Part shown: piece after piece, positions 8,988 to 20,234 of the stretch
How the letters are laid out: every line of letters begins with the position of its first letter
How positions within the stretch are numbered: position 1 is the stretch's first letter
Assembly (NCBI GenBank): GCA_037447655.1
Contig: JBBHKE010000417.1
Span: 1 to 64,000 of the forward strand
Direction: 5' to 3'
Length of the DNA: 64,000 bases
Source: Zygnema cylindricum
Lineage: Eukaryota > Streptophyta > Zygnematophyceae > Zygnematales > Zygnemataceae
Made by a program: the position numbers and the translations under genes
The notes under the pieces: model-generated
Told to the model about the DNA's origin: nothing
The model's input: the letters and a program-made list of their open reading frames with translations, nothing else
Database searches by the model: none

Positions 8988-9665
8988 ATGGAGGTCTCAG
9001 AGTTTCAGGTTATGGGCCCACCCTCTAGGGTACCAATCTTTAATGGAACTGGCTTCATATACTGGGAAAGTATGATGATAGGAGCTCTATGCGAAAAAAG
9101 GTTTTGGGGGATAGTGAGTGGACGGTTGGGGCGTCCATCAAGTCTTGGAATTCCTCCAGGGTTTGGAGGAACCAGATTCACCAGGAAAGAGGATCCACCT
9201 TCAACGGAGGAAACAAAAGAAAGAGAGGTGGTGGACAAAGGAAAGGAGAAGGAGACGACCACACCAATTGCAACTGGTTCGACATTCATGTCACCTATTC
9301 CGAGGAACGAGGAGAATGATACTGAAACCTGGGACTTCAACAATATGGCGGCAAATCACTTCATCCTACGCCATCTCACTCAAGGACTTGCATGTCCTCA
9401 TTTGCAGGTAGAAAGGGCATCCGATCTTTGGATGGCTCTCATAGAGATGTACCGAAATGGTACGATTCAGCAAACACAGTTGGCTGATCAGAAAGTTAAG
9501 GAGTATGTATACAAAGGGGGAAATATGTTGGATTTTTGCAATGAGCTTGCTACACTCTTCATGGAGCTAGAGAGTGCGGGAAAAGATTTTAGTGAAAAAG
9601 AAAAGGTTAATTGTTTACTGATGAAGTTACCTGATGAGTTCGTGAACATAGTTTACCGTGTGTAG
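8988..9665 (+). pseudogene. gag: CopA1 gag, N-terminal part
   Basis: Starts at the ATG inside the LTR (MEVSEFQVMGPPSRVP) and reads across the primer site. Copia Gag features follow: FNGTGFIYWESMM, then WDFNNMAANHFILRHL, a helical core (EMYRNGTIQQTQLADQKVKE) and LMKLPDEFVNIVYRV. It stops at TAG 9663-9665. The next frame continues the protein directly, so one stop separates two halves of Gag. Gag forms the particle around the RNA. Confidence 0.85.
9008..9022 (+). promoter_or_regulatory. Primer-binding site (half-tRNA type)
   Basis: GGTTATGGGCCCACC follows the LTR directly. It is complementary to the anticodon stem-loop of plant initiator tRNA-Met as I recall it, not to a tRNA 3' end. That is the half-tRNA priming described for Drosophila copia and yeast Ty5. 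It is also read as gag codons (QVMGPP). Confidence 0.7.
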
Positions 9666-9668
9666 GAC

Positions 9669-10616
9669 TTGCCTGACTCAAGGTGGATATGGAACTCAGT
9701 GGTAGGGATGATTCTCGTTCAAGAGAATACAATTGAGATCCGAAAGGGAGGAAAGAGTGGCCAAGCCTTGGCAACAGCGACTGATTGGAGGAACAGGGAT
9801 TCCCGAAAACCGGTCGGAAACTATGGGGGTATGGAGCAGAAAAAACAGGTCGACGAGTTCGAACCAAGGGCTCCCAAAGGTTTATGTCATTTTTGTAAGA
9901 AATCGAGGCACTATATGGCAGAGTGCACTAAGCTAACCGAGCTTCGGCTAAAGGAGGGGCAGACCGGTGGTACCCCGAGAGGAAAGAAAAAAGCCCTTGT
10001 CACACAGGTACTTGAGGCGGAATCCGAGGACGAGGACGATGAGCTCCTTTTGGATGAGGAGTTGGAGGCGAAAAATGAGGTCGAAATTCCACGAAGGCAG
10101 AAATGTGCTTACGGTGGATTGAAAGGTGAAGCAGGCTGGATCATAGATTCAGGTGCCTCCATGCACATGTGTAAGGATAGGCACCTGTTCACTAAGATAA
10201 GAAAGATTCCCACCGTAGAGATAGAGTACGGGGATGGGAGGATAGTCACCACTACTCTTGTAGGATCGGTAGATCTGAAAGTGTTAGTAGAAGGAAAGAC
10301 ATCCATATTAACATTCTCCGATGTATTGTTTATTCCGGAGCTGAACAAAAATCTTATCTCTACATCAGTATTAGATGATAAGGGTTTTTTTACTAGCACT
10401 AGGGAAGGAGTTTTTACTGCTAGTTTTGAGGAGGATGTCTATTTCATTGCTGAGAAAGGTAGCCATGGGATGTTTAGGCTGATTTTAAGTAATGAAACGA
10501 AGAAACTTTATTATGCTGGTGTTCATGATATTATGATGTGGCATAAGAGGCTTGGGCATGTGAATCTAGATAAGTTAAGAGAGATGAAAAAGATGGGAGT
10601 AGTGGAAGGGATTTAG
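9669..10616 (+). pseudogene. gag-pol: CopA1 Gag C-terminus, zinc knuckle, protease and pre-integrase region
   Basis: This frame continues Gag (SRWIWNSVVGMILVQENT), then has a CX2CX4HX4C knuckle (CHFCKKSRHYMAEC, near 9889-9930) and an acidic stretch. The copia protease motif WIIDSGASMHMC starts near 10138. The pre-integrase motif MWHKRLGHVNLDKLR starts near 10537. A TAG at 10614-10616 ends it, and the conserved CSGCAQGKAHRLPFP follows beyond the stop, so the break is a mutation in one polyprotein. Confidence 0.85.
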
Positions 10617-11390
10617 TTCAGTGAGAGTGATGATATAAGTGATTGTAGTGGATGTGCTCAAGGTAAAGCACACAGATTACCCTTTCCTAAATCAGCCACT
10701 TATAAGGGAGAAAAAATTCTAGATCTAGTACACACAGATATTTGGGGACCGCCTAAAGTGCCCTCACCGAGGGGGAAGAGATTTATGATGACTATAACTG
10801 ATGATTGGTCTCGGTATTCCCGGGTGTATTTTTTGAAAAACAAGTCAGAAGCTCAGGATTGTTTTAGACAATATAAAGCGTGGAGCGAAAAACTCCATGA
10901 AACTCCAATCAATAGAGTAAGGAGTGACAATGGTGGAGAGTATACTTCTAACCAGTTTGAGGATTTTCTGAGGGAAGATGGGGTTCAACACCAAAAGACA
11001 GTTCCAGAAAATCCGGAACAGAATGGGGTAGCTGAAAGGTTAAATAGAACACTAAGTGATAGTGCTAGAAGTATGTTGTCAGATAAAAAGATAGGAAAAA
11101 GGTTTTGGGCAGAAGCAATGAACTGTGCTAATTACCTCAAGAATAGAGTTCTTACTTCAGCTATAAAAGATCAAACACCTTATGAGAGATGGACAGGCCG
11201 GAAACCAGACATATCTCAGTTAAAGGTTTTCGGCAGTCAAGTATTCAATCTAGATACTGATCGGTCCAATTAGAAGCTAGATCCTAAAGGAAAACCGGGA
11301 TACTTATTAGGATATGATGAGGATGTTAAAAGATATAGAGTTTATGATCTAAAAAGGGAAGATATAATCTTAGTATAGCATCTAGTAGTT
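10617..11390 (+). pseudogene. pol: CopA1 integrase
   Basis: The zinc-binding Cys pair (CSGC) and the first catalytic Asp (HTDIWGPP) lie at 10645-10750. The open stretch to 11273 has TITDDWSRY, the second Asp in RSDNGGEY and the Glu in PEQNGVAERLNRTL, so the DD35E set is intact. A copia-type C-terminus follows (YERWTGRKPD, KVFGSQVF). Stops at 11271 and 11377 interrupt it; reading resumes in the same frame (KLDPKGKPGYLLGYDED). Confidence 0.85.
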
Positions 11391-12613
11391 ATGGATGAAG
11401 GAAAGTCTGTGGATCCCTTCAAATATACGAAGTCAGTAAAAATCAGATTTGAGTCAGAAAATTCCGTTGACTTTGAGCTTCCTAACTATCCAGGTTTTAG
11501 AGAAGATGACATTCTTGCAGGAACAAATCAGACCGAAAAGGACTCGGCTGTGGAAACTCCAGTGACAACTCTACTCGAAGCGGAAGACGTGGTGGAAATT
11601 GATTCGGAATCAAGGGATAGGGGAGAAGCCGAGTTTGTTCGAAAGAATCCACGAGAACCATCTATTCCGGCCTCAGATTTTGAGGGGGGGAGGAGAAGTA
11701 GCAAAAGACTGCAAGAAAAACAGGATAATAACAAGGTAACTAAACTATCTCATCAAGATGAACCTCAAACTTATGGAGAGGCGATGACTTGTCCAGAAAG
11801 AAACCGGTGGAAGACAGCCATCAATGAGGAGATGGCTTCAATCATGGCAGCCGATACTTGGGAGCTGGTGGACTGTCCACCTAACCGAAAACCAATCGGT
11901 TGTAAGTGGGTTTTCAAATTAAAACTGAACCCAGATAACACAATCGAGCGGTACAAGGCCAGATTAGTGGCAAAGGGATTTACAAAAAGGAAGGAATTGA
12001 CTACGAGGAAACCTTTGCCCCGGTGGTCAGATTTCCCTCCGTCCGCATACTTCTCAGTTTAGCAATGGCGGAAGACATGGAAGTGCATCAGATGGACATC
12101 AAGACAGCCTTTTTGCATGGAGAATTGGAAGAGGAGATCTTCATGCGACAACCCGAAGGTTTTGTGGAGGAAGGAGAGGAGAGTAAGGTATGCCTGCTGA
12201 TTAAATCTCTTTATGGTTTGATACAGGCGCCTCGACAGTGGAATAAGAAGCTTGATGAGTTTCTTACCGGTCAGGGATATATTCGGATCAGCTCAGATCA
12301 CTCAATCTATGTTTTCGAAGATGAGGAAGGTTTTATATTTATTGCAATTTATGTTGATGATTTGCTTGTTTTAAGTAAATCAATGGAAAAAATTAACAAA
12401 CTGAAAACCGATCTTAAGGGGAGATTTGAAATGAAGGATATGGGAGAAGCAAGATATATTTTGGGAATTCAAGTAGAGAGAGACCGAAAAAGGAAAATTA
12501 TAAGACTGACTCAAAAGGAAGCAATAGGGAACATGCTTGAAAAATTTCAAATGGATAAAGCTAATAGTTGTACAACTCCAATGGAGTTGAAAAAGGGAAG
12601 TGAGGGGAGTTAG
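11391..12613 (+). pseudogene. pol: CopA1 reverse transcriptase
   Basis: First frame 11391-12010: an acidic linker, then TYGEAMTCPERNRWKTAINEE and WVFKLKLNPDNTIERYKARL, the start of copia RT. A frameshift near 12000 moves homology to the frame that continues with RFPSVRILLSLAMAEDME and DIKTAFLHGELEEEIFMRQ. The catalytic box YVDD is intact at 12350-12361. A TAG at 12611 ends the open frame inside the RT-RNase H link. Confidence 0.85.
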
Positions 12614-14398
12614 GAAGAAGGAGTCATAGTCTTAGACGAGGAATTATCTCCTGAAGAACAGAAGTTCATGCAGACTATTCCTTACAGGCAAGTAGTGGGA
12701 AGTCTAATCTATTTTATGAATTGTACCCGGCCGGATTTAGCTGCAGCTGTAGGAGTGCTGAGTAGAAGTCTAAATGCTCCCACTAAGAAGGATTGGGAGG
12801 CAGCTAAGAGAGTCCTTAGATATTTGATAAGTATTAGGGATCTATGGTTGCATTTGGGTGGGGAGAATACTGTAGAAACTAATGGTTTTATTAGTATTTT
12901 GTAGGTCTGAAAAGAAATATAGAAGTCGAGGCAGTCTATCTCTAACTTCTCTCTCCAACTCTCAAACTTGTCGCAGTCACTGAGAAATTGGAGAGGAAGC
13001 TAGAGCCATGGCTACCTTGGCTATCCTGAGGTTTACGGGAATTTTATATTAGGGTTTATATATTTATTTAAAAGGTATGTGTCGGCGGCAGGATTTGATC
13101 CTTGTACCTACCGGCTGGCAAACAGGAAGTAGCCGGTAGCCTTAGCCGTTAAGTCTAGCCGTAGTGTTACGTACCATATAGTTTGATATTTATTTAAATG
13201 ATTATACGTGCGATAATCATTTAACTGGAATGAATTACGGGATACATAGATCCAGTAATATATAATGTACGAATTACAGTACGGACAAAAATCAGTACCG
13301 CGCATTTGTTTCGTAAGTGAAACAAATACCGCGCATGTATTTATTACGGCTACGATTAAATCCGAATTTAATCGGACGGCCGGGATTAGCGCCGAGATCG
13401 CGGAGGAAGATTTCGGCGGTTTGTGGCCATCGCCACATCGGATGACGCGTGGCGAAATTCCGTTGGATTGTGGAATCTCCGGAGATTATGGCACCGAATC
13501 CGGATTTGACATGTGTCGACATTTTGGCCATGTCGTACAATGTCCGTACATAAAGTACACCGGCAGCTGTACTTTTGCGTACGGAACTCAATTCTGATTG
13601 GTTCCGTACATCAGTAGATAGAGTCTGTGAGAGAGATGGGACTTAGAAAAATTAGAAGATAGGACCCCCTCTCCCAAAGAGCTTCTGTACAAAAGGTCAA
13701 CTTTGACCCTCCATAACTTACTGCTCAGGGGAGCAAATTCAGAGATTCTTTTTGCTACCGACTCAGGGGAGTCTTGCCTTTACAGGGGTGCAGGTGGTCA
13801 GGGTTTTTCTCTACCAGGGTGGCAGTTATTTTTGCTGGAACACAAAGGGGTTAGGATTATCCTAGAGGCTTCTTGGAAGCTGTCTACTCTGAGGACTTAT
13901 GGAGGTCTCAGAGTTTCAAATACTGACATCACTACTTGGAGTGATGCCAGTTATGGTGATGCTCCGATGAGGAGATGTACTTCTGGATATGTATTATATG
14001 TGGGTGATGGGGCTTGCTGTTGGAGTAGCAAACAACAAAAGGTTATTGCTCAGTCCACCATGGAGGCTGAGTATATGGCCTCTTGCTCTGCTGTAAAAGA
14101 ATTGATGTGGGTCAAGTCTTTGCTTGGTGAGCTTGGTCACCTTAAGAGTGGTGTGCATAAAATTTTTTGTGCTAATCAGGCAGCAATCGCTATTTCTGCC
14201 AATCCTAAACATCATTTTAAAGCCAAACACATGGACATCAAACTCAGCTTTGTTGGAGAGAAAGTAGAAAACAAAATAATCAGTTTAGAGTACAGACCAG
14301 ATAGTGAGATAGTAGCAGATATGATGACCAAACCTGTGCCTTCCCCTAAGCTAATTTTCTGCAGGGAGAAGTATGGTCTAAAATTAAAGATTGACTAG
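12614..14398 (+). pseudogene. pol: CopA1 RNase H, split by a solo LTR
   Basis: The first part 12614-12870 has PYRQVVGSLIYFMNCTRPD and ends at LGGEN. The second part 13919-14398 resumes with DITTWSDASYGDAP and continues with CCWSSKQQKVIAQSTMEAEY, HHFKAKHMDIKLSF and ADMMTKPVPSPKL, ending at TAG 14396-14398. The two parts join in frame once the LTR and one copy of its target duplication are left out. Confidence 0.88.
12871..13918 (+). mobile_element. Solo LTR of the CopA family
   Basis: Starts TGTAGAAACTAATGG, ends CTCAGAGTTTCA, and matches the CopA1 LTRs with clear divergence. The 5-bp target duplication is AATAC (12866-12870 and 13919-13923). No internal sequence remains, so it arose by LTR-LTR recombination after insertion. 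Confidence 0.9.
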
Positions 14399-14410
14399 AA
14401 AATAAGGGAG
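14399..14410 (+). promoter_or_regulatory. CopA1 polypurine tract
   Basis: AAAATAAGGGAG lies between the RNase H stop and the 3' LTR, the place and composition expected for the plus-strand primer. Confidence 0.7.
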
Positions 14411-15470
14411 TGTAGAAATTAATGGTACATTTTTTAGTATTTTCTATGTCTAAATAGAAATATAGAAAGAAGCCGAGGCAGTCTACCTCTAACTTCTCTC
14501 TCCAAACTCTCAAACTTGTCGCAGTCACTGAGAAATTGGAGAGGGAGCTAGAGCCATGGATACCTAGGCTATGCAGAGGTTTACGGGAAATTTATATAAA
14601 TTAAAGGGTTTATTTTATCTAAAATATATGTGCCGGTCGCAGGATTTGATCCCTGTACCTACCGGCCGGCAGACATCAGATAGCCGGTAGCCTTAGCCGT
14701 TAAGTCTAGGACTAGTATTACGTAGTATATAATTTGATATTTATTTATACATGTATGCGTAGGATTAATCATTTAACTCTAATTTATTACGGGATACATA
14801 GATCCGGTAATGTGTAAAGTACGGATTAGAGTACGGATAGAAAATCAATACCGCGCATTTATTTTTTAATTGAAACGAATGTCGCGCAAGTATTTATTAC
14901 AGCTACGATTAAATCCTGATTTAATCGGACGGCCGGAATTAGCTCGAGATCGCGGAAGAAGATTTCGGCGGTTTGTGGCCATCGCCACATCGGATGACAC
15001 GTGGCGAAATTACATTGGATGGTGGAATCTCGGGAGATTATGGCACCGAATCCGGATATGACATGTGTCGACATTTAGGCCATGTCGTACAATGTCCGTA
15101 CCTAAAGTACACCGGCAGCTGTACTTTTGCGTACGGAACTGTATTTTGATTGGTTCCGTACATCAGTAGATAGAGTCTGTGAGAGAGATAGGACTTAGAA
15201 AAATTAGGAGATAGGACCCTCTCTCCCAGAGAGCTTCTGTACAAAAGGTGAACTTTGACCCTGTATAACTTACTGCTCAGGAGAGCAAATTCAGAGATTC
15301 TTTTTGCTATCGACTCAGTGGAGTCTTTCCTTCACAGGGGTGCAGGTGGTTAGGGTTTTTGTCTGCCAGGGTGGCAGTTATTTTTGCTGAAACACAAGGG
15401 GGTCAAGATTATCCTAGAGGCTTCTTGGAAGCTGTCTACTCTGAGGACTTATGGAGGTCTCAGAGTTTCA
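14411..15470 (+). repeat. CopA1 3' LTR
   Basis: 1060 bp, near-identical to 7948-9007, starting TGTAGAAATT and ending GAGTTTCA, followed by the TTTAG target duplication (15471-15475). It again carries the gag ATG 20 bases from its end. Confidence 0.92.
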
Positions 15471-16205
15471 TTTAGCACACTTGCCTCTCCACTAAATGAA
15501 CTCTTAAAAGAATTAGGTTTGCTCACGTGGGGACCCTCGCATATCGAGGCATTTCAGGGATTAAAGGACGCACTGTCCACAGCTCCTATTCTTCATCCAC
15601 CAAATCATAAGTTACCATTTTGCCAACAGACACACTTTGGTAAGCCTGGTATTACGACCATCCTAACTCAATGTGAACTCACAGGTGAGTAATATGTGTA
15701 GCTTATGCCAGTCGAAGCAACAATCAAGCGGAATCGAATTACAGTAGCTATGAGGGGGAGTGCCTTGCCGCAGTTTGGGGAATTGTGCATTTCCGCCATT
15801 CCGCCATTATCTTTATGGAAAGCCTTTCACCCTTCTTACTGACCATCAACCATTGCATTGATGTATGACCAATGACAAATTGTCTCGCAAATTAGCCTGG
15901 GCTCTTATTTTACATAATTATGACATTTAAATAATCCATCGACTCGGGCTCCTCAGTTTGAATGCCGACGGCCTCTCCAAAAACCCTTTACCCAACTCCA
16001 TTGGTAATGGTGTAAGACAAGATTTTGATGACGAATCAGTTGCATTTGTATCGGTGGGAGCACATCTGATTTACAGTTTTGCAGCACCTACAAATTACAA
16101 AACCGACCCCATCCATGGCGGGACTACGCTTTGGTTCTCTTTTTATCCACTCGGTCTTTTCGAGCGGGCACCTAGGAGAGTGTTTGTAACAGAGCCCAAA
16201 ATTGC
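15471..16205 (+). pseudogene. pol: Gyp1 RT end and RNase H (resumed after CopA1)
   Basis: Reading resumes with LASPLNELLKELG and HIEAFQGLKDALSTAPIL, the gypsy RT-RNase H connection, then KPGITTILTQ. From 15690 the frames are badly broken. Short islands ([26 protein letters not shown] near 15961) are RNase H landmarks. The last is the usual end of gypsy RNase H. Confidence 0.8.
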
Positions 16206-17205
16206 TTGTGGATGGGGGGCTCACTTATTCGTCTTCTCTCTGATGGAAGCCATCGGTATGTCCCTCGGCCAACGGAACGACTATCGCTTATCAACCAGAT
16301 TCATACAGATCTTGGACATTATGGTAATAAACGGACCTTGAGTTTAGTACATGCACGCTATTGGTGGTCGGGCATGCAGGCCGACGTGGCGTCAGTGTTG
16401 CACGTATGTAGCACATGTGATCGGTTACGTACTTCATTTTCTAACCGACAGACTACACTTCAGCCCTCTTCCATTCGGGGTCTCTTTTACAGGTGGTCGT
16501 GTGATCTTACACGTCTCTTTCCCATTTCTAGAAGGGGCAAGCAACACATCATGATAATGATCGAGAATTTCAGCAAATGGGTGGAAGTTATGGCACTGTC
16601 GCAGAAAACTGCCAAACTCACCACCGCAGCTTTTAAGGAGCACGTGCTCCTCCGATATGGAGCCCCTGCAAGAGTACTTACGGAACAAGGATCCGAGTTT
16701 CGTGGCGAATTTCAAGAGATGTTGGATGATGCGTTAATTGATCACCGACGAACGAGTCGTGATCATCCTTCAGTAGACGCTTTGGCGGAGAGAGCTGTAC
16801 AAACATCTAATTGGGTTTTGCGTAAACATTGCTTAGAAAAGCAGATTACCGTGTGGGATGAATCATCGGGATATATTGCCATGGGTTATCGGATTTCTGT
16901 ACAGGCAAATTTAGCAAATTTCTGTCCATATTATGTGTTGTTTGGCCGAAAACCCACTACTAGATAGAAATGTACAGAAAGCTGCTAGCCTACTTTTGCC
17001 TCTTATGTTTGATTCTCTTTTCCTGGAAGATTTGACCAACCGAGCATTGCTTTTTGATAGGGAAATGCCTATGGCTTTTGAAAATTTGCAAATTGCCCAA
17101 CATCGCGACTCCTTACGGTTTGCAACGACTCGCAGTGGCATTACCGGCCACAACAAAAACCCTTTCAGGTGGGGGATTACATTTATTTTTGACGGCAAAT
17201 TTTGA
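16206..17205 (+). pseudogene. pol: Gyp1 integrase
   Basis: The zinc region is HTDLGHYGNKRTLSLVHARY with CSTC (HHCC type). The core has the first Asp in WSCDLTRLFP. The second acidic site reads LTEQGSEF, where TDQG is usual, so Asp has become Glu. The Glu is in DALAERAVQT. After a stop at 16965 homology continues (LFDREMPMAFENLQIAQHRD). The substitution and stops make it inactive. It would have joined the DNA copy to the chromosome. Confidence 0.82.
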
Positions 17206-17488
17206 CACACTCGACATGGATGTTTCAGCTCACATCTTGAGGATAACAAAAATCGACTCAAAAGGATTATCAAGCCTACAAGGGGCGGACACGCGAACTT
17301 TGCGGGAGCATTCGAAAAATTGTGCCCCTTGCTACCTACCTGATCTTTCCCACAGTATGGACCTGTGGCGGATGCCGATTACCGGGGCCACTGAGTGTCA
17401 GTTATGTTGGCGATCTGATGGAGAAACAAGAATGCTCCTCTATGACTATTGCAATCTGGGATTCCATACGGAGTGTTTTGTTAATTGA
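17206..17488 (+). pseudogene. Gyp1 integrase C-terminus with half a PHD finger
   Basis: After the SH3-like segment (HILRITKIDSKGLSSLQG, then NCAPCYLPDLS) the frame reads CQLCWRSDGETRMLL, YDYC, NLGFHTEC. This is the PHD order CX2C...(C)X2C-X4-H-X2C with the third Cys replaced by Tyr. The final CX2C pair is absent: TGA at 17486-17488, the first bases of the 3' LTR, ends the protein. PHD fingers read histone H3 tails; in an intact element this could guide integration. Truncation could belong to this copy or to the family. Confidence 0.65.
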
Positions 17489-17851
17489 CGTTTAGGTGAC
17501 GTGACATGTTCAAATCCGAAAGTACAATTGGAGATGTGTACAGGACAAAGGTCGGATTATACTCCCGTACGCCACAGTGGGAACACGATGTGGAGTCCGC
17601 GTGGGACTAGACTGTGGTACGGCATCAGAAGTCAGGAATTCAAACGGCTTCAAACTTGACAGATGTCTGAAGTCATGAACCCTCGGAGGTTCATGCATTA
17701 TTTTTGCCTAGCTTAGGGAGGGTTTTTAACCTCGAGGTTTAAATGTAAGGCATCATGAGGCGGCCACGCAGCGGTCGTCTCTAGAAACTGGCAGTGTTTG
17801 AACATAGAAACTTGTATGCTCAGAGACATATAGGAATTAGTGTAGTTGTAC
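17486..17851 (+). repeat. Gyp1 3' terminal repeat (LTR)
   Basis: Matches 886-1251 over its full length with scattered substitutions, more than seen between the CopA1 LTRs, so Gyp1 is the older insertion. No polypurine tract is obvious just upstream. Confidence 0.75.
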
Positions 17852-19930
17852 CTGATCTCGCTCTATATTTTATTTTCTTGCTAAGTCCATGTGTTTGGAA
17901 TAATTTGCTTTTTCGGGCAGATTCATTTATTATTTCTTGCAGTATATATGCTTTGTACTCCGGTTGTGGTCACAAATACTGTACATATGTAATGGTCATT
18001 CATTTTCTGGTGTTTATCGGCGACTCATGTTGGATGTGATGCATGCCATTCACGGTTGTACTGTCATGCACGACACGATAATCGATATATTGGCACGATA
18101 AATTGGTACCGATGTTGTCCCGACGAAAAACCAATAATATCGGTATTTTGTCGCGATATCACAGGTACCAATAACTATTGGAAACTATTTTACGGTTTTC
18201 CGTAAAGCTCTACGGATAGCTGTCCGTACTAAACTCCAGTTGTACAAAGTATGGAACAGATTGTCATACGTGGCATGCCACGCTATATACAGTCAAAAAT
18301 ATAATACAATATATAATAAAGTACTATTATATAGCGTACTATATTTTTTCTACTTATCGCCGATAAGGAATTTGTTGGTCTCGGAGCGATATATCGGGAC
18401 CCCTCACCGTTCGATAACCGATAACTATCGGAATCGGTTTGTCGCGATAAGTTTCTTGCCGATACACAACAGTACTAAATATAGATGTGATGCGTGTATA
18501 ATGCACTTATGCAATAAATGTATATAAAAAATAATAATTTTCTGCGTTATATAATAATATAACATATAATATAACACTGCGTTACACATGTAGTAAACAT
18601 ATACACGTAATAAGAATAAGAAATACAATACGAAATACAACGATCTCACACGTCTAAGCACTTTTGATCTATGAGACACTTAAGGTGACCTTCAATGTTT
18701 AATATTAATTAGAATGTGAGAACAAATTGGAGGATGTCATGTAGACGTTTATAATTTTACATTTAAACGGTTTTTGATATATGTCACCCGTCATAAACGA
18801 CAATATTTATGGAAGGTCTTGATTTAGCAATTGTCATAACCACAATCTTGTGATGGTAATCGCCACCGAAACTGGTGTCTCCAAAAAAAATCGCACTCAC
18901 CTTACTGCTTTTTCGTACGGCTCAAATCTTTTCTTGAAAATTTGTACGGAGAAAACAAGAAGTTTCTGGCGAAGTTTACACGAGTCATTTATAAAATATC
19001 GGAAACGATAAAAAGGATTGCGTTCACTTTTTGCTCCTGTGGTCCACTTTTATGTCGGTGAAATAGAATCTGAAAAGTACGATTCTGTATGATTCGACAG
19101 GCTTCCAGATATTGCCGCGTGCTCCTTAAACTCAAAATAGCCTGGCAGACTGTGCCACGTTTATGCTGACGATTTGAGGATAATCATTTACGATTCTCTC
19201 TGTCGCGTAAGATCAATGTACGGAGAGAGGACCAAGAGCCGTTCTGACATTTTTTGTCTCATTGAGTTTAATGTTCGATATCGACTGTACGTTATATATT
19301 GTAACCACGTATAGTACATTCACATGCAGGTTTCTGGTAAGATTTCTGGCGTCCGTACATCGCGGGCATCGAGGCACGTCGACCAAAACCAAATCAGGAT
19401 ATGCTCCTTTTTTGTTTTTTCCTCTCATCGCGGACATTGATTCGCTCATACGAATTTTCGGCACGTCGTGTCGTATTTTTTGCATGCGGCATTTATGATC
19501 GCATGCAGATTTTTGCAAATCAGATCGCGATTCTTGATACATTTGAAGATATCGGTGGGAAGCCAATTGGAGGCTTTAAAAGGCGTCAGAGATTTTCCAA
19601 GCGTACAATCTGGGTCTGTAAGCGTGGTGAGATATCCTCCGGGGAATATTTTACTGTTGATTTTAGTGGATTTTGGTAGAATTGCAATCCATACTGTCCT
19701 AAGGCGCATGCACTAACACGTGGAAGGGGTGTGCCCATGTGTCAAAGTAACGGTTTTTCTTCTGTCGTTTTGATCCAAGATTTGAATCTGCCACGAGAAA
19801 ATCTTTTGCCGTGCGTACATTCTGTAAAAGTCATTTGTACAATTATATAGATAATTGTATGCATCTATATATAGACATATAGATATAAGCATAGACACGC
19901 TTATATATTTGTTTATCTATATGTATAATT
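17852..19930. other. Intergenic, no gene seen
   Basis: AT-rich DNA with short CGATA/TATCG iterations at 18070-18460. The open frames present are short, overlap on both strands and match nothing I know. Confidence 0.55.
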
Positions 19931-19933
19931 TTT

Positions 19934-20234
19934 AGGGAATTGCTAATAGCAGAGACGATTTTTGCTGCGCGCAGGTAGCTGTCAGAAATTGTACATTTGA
20001 AGTACATTTTCGTACAAGTTACGTACCTTTAATTTCAGATCTGTCGGTCAATCCGTCGAACAACTTTGACTGGCGGATTATTGTACCGGCGGTTAAAAAA
20101 GTGTCGCGCTTGCAAACGTCGACCGTCATAAAAAAAATAGAAATTCACACGGCCGGCGCAGTTTTACTGTAACCAAATTGCGGCAGCCACATATAAATAA
20201 AATGGCTGCGCGCAGATAGTTTATCACTTCACGT
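19934..20234 (+). repeat. Dispersed repeat, copy 1
   Basis: About 300 bp matching 21904-22730, with shared blocks such as GGTCAATCCGTC and AACGTCGACCGTCATAAAA. It is non-coding. GCTGCGCGCAG occurs near both ends in direct orientation. The element type is unknown. Confidence 0.65.

Larger units (their letters stand above)
7948..9007 (+). repeat. CopA1 5' LTR
   Basis: Starts TGTAGAAATTAATGG and ends GGTCTCAGAGTTTCA; same length and near-identical to 14411-15470. It contains an antisense tRNA-like module, a G-box-like motif, a GTAC hairpin and, 20 bases from its right end, the gag start codon. Confidence 0.92.
7948..15470 (+). mobile_element. CopA1: full-length Ty1/copia element inserted in Gyp1 RT
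   Basis: Two 1060-bp LTRs (7948-9007, 14411-15470) flank gag, protease, integrase, RT and RNase H in the copia order, with a polypurine tract before the 3' LTR and a 5-bp target duplication. The LTRs differ at only a small number of positions, so insertion is relatively recent. Pol carries several stops and a frameshift, and RNase H is split by a solo LTR of the same family. Confidence 0.92.
886..17851 (+). mobile_element. Gyp1: Ty3/gypsy retrotransposon encoding a cytosine methyltransferase (interrupted, decayed)
   Basis: Order on the + strand: terminal repeat 886-1251, T-rich leader, gag, aspartic protease, C5-methyltransferase domain, RT, RNase H, integrase, half PHD finger, terminal repeat 17486-17851. 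RT before integrase is the gypsy order. The element is cut at 7947 by CopA1 and resumes at 15471; about 9.4 kb belongs to Gyp1 itself. Stops and frameshifts occur in every domain, so this copy cannot make a working polyprotein. No primer site or target-site duplication could be recognised, so the outer limits are good to a few bases only. Confidence 0.85.

Noticed and set aside
18070-18460. Telomere- or centromere-type satellite from CGATA/TATCG iterations
   Set aside because: Iterations are short, irregular and without a fixed period.
17794-18527. Small open frames right of Gyp1
   Set aside because: Short, overlapping on both strands, no recognisable domain or composition of coding DNA.
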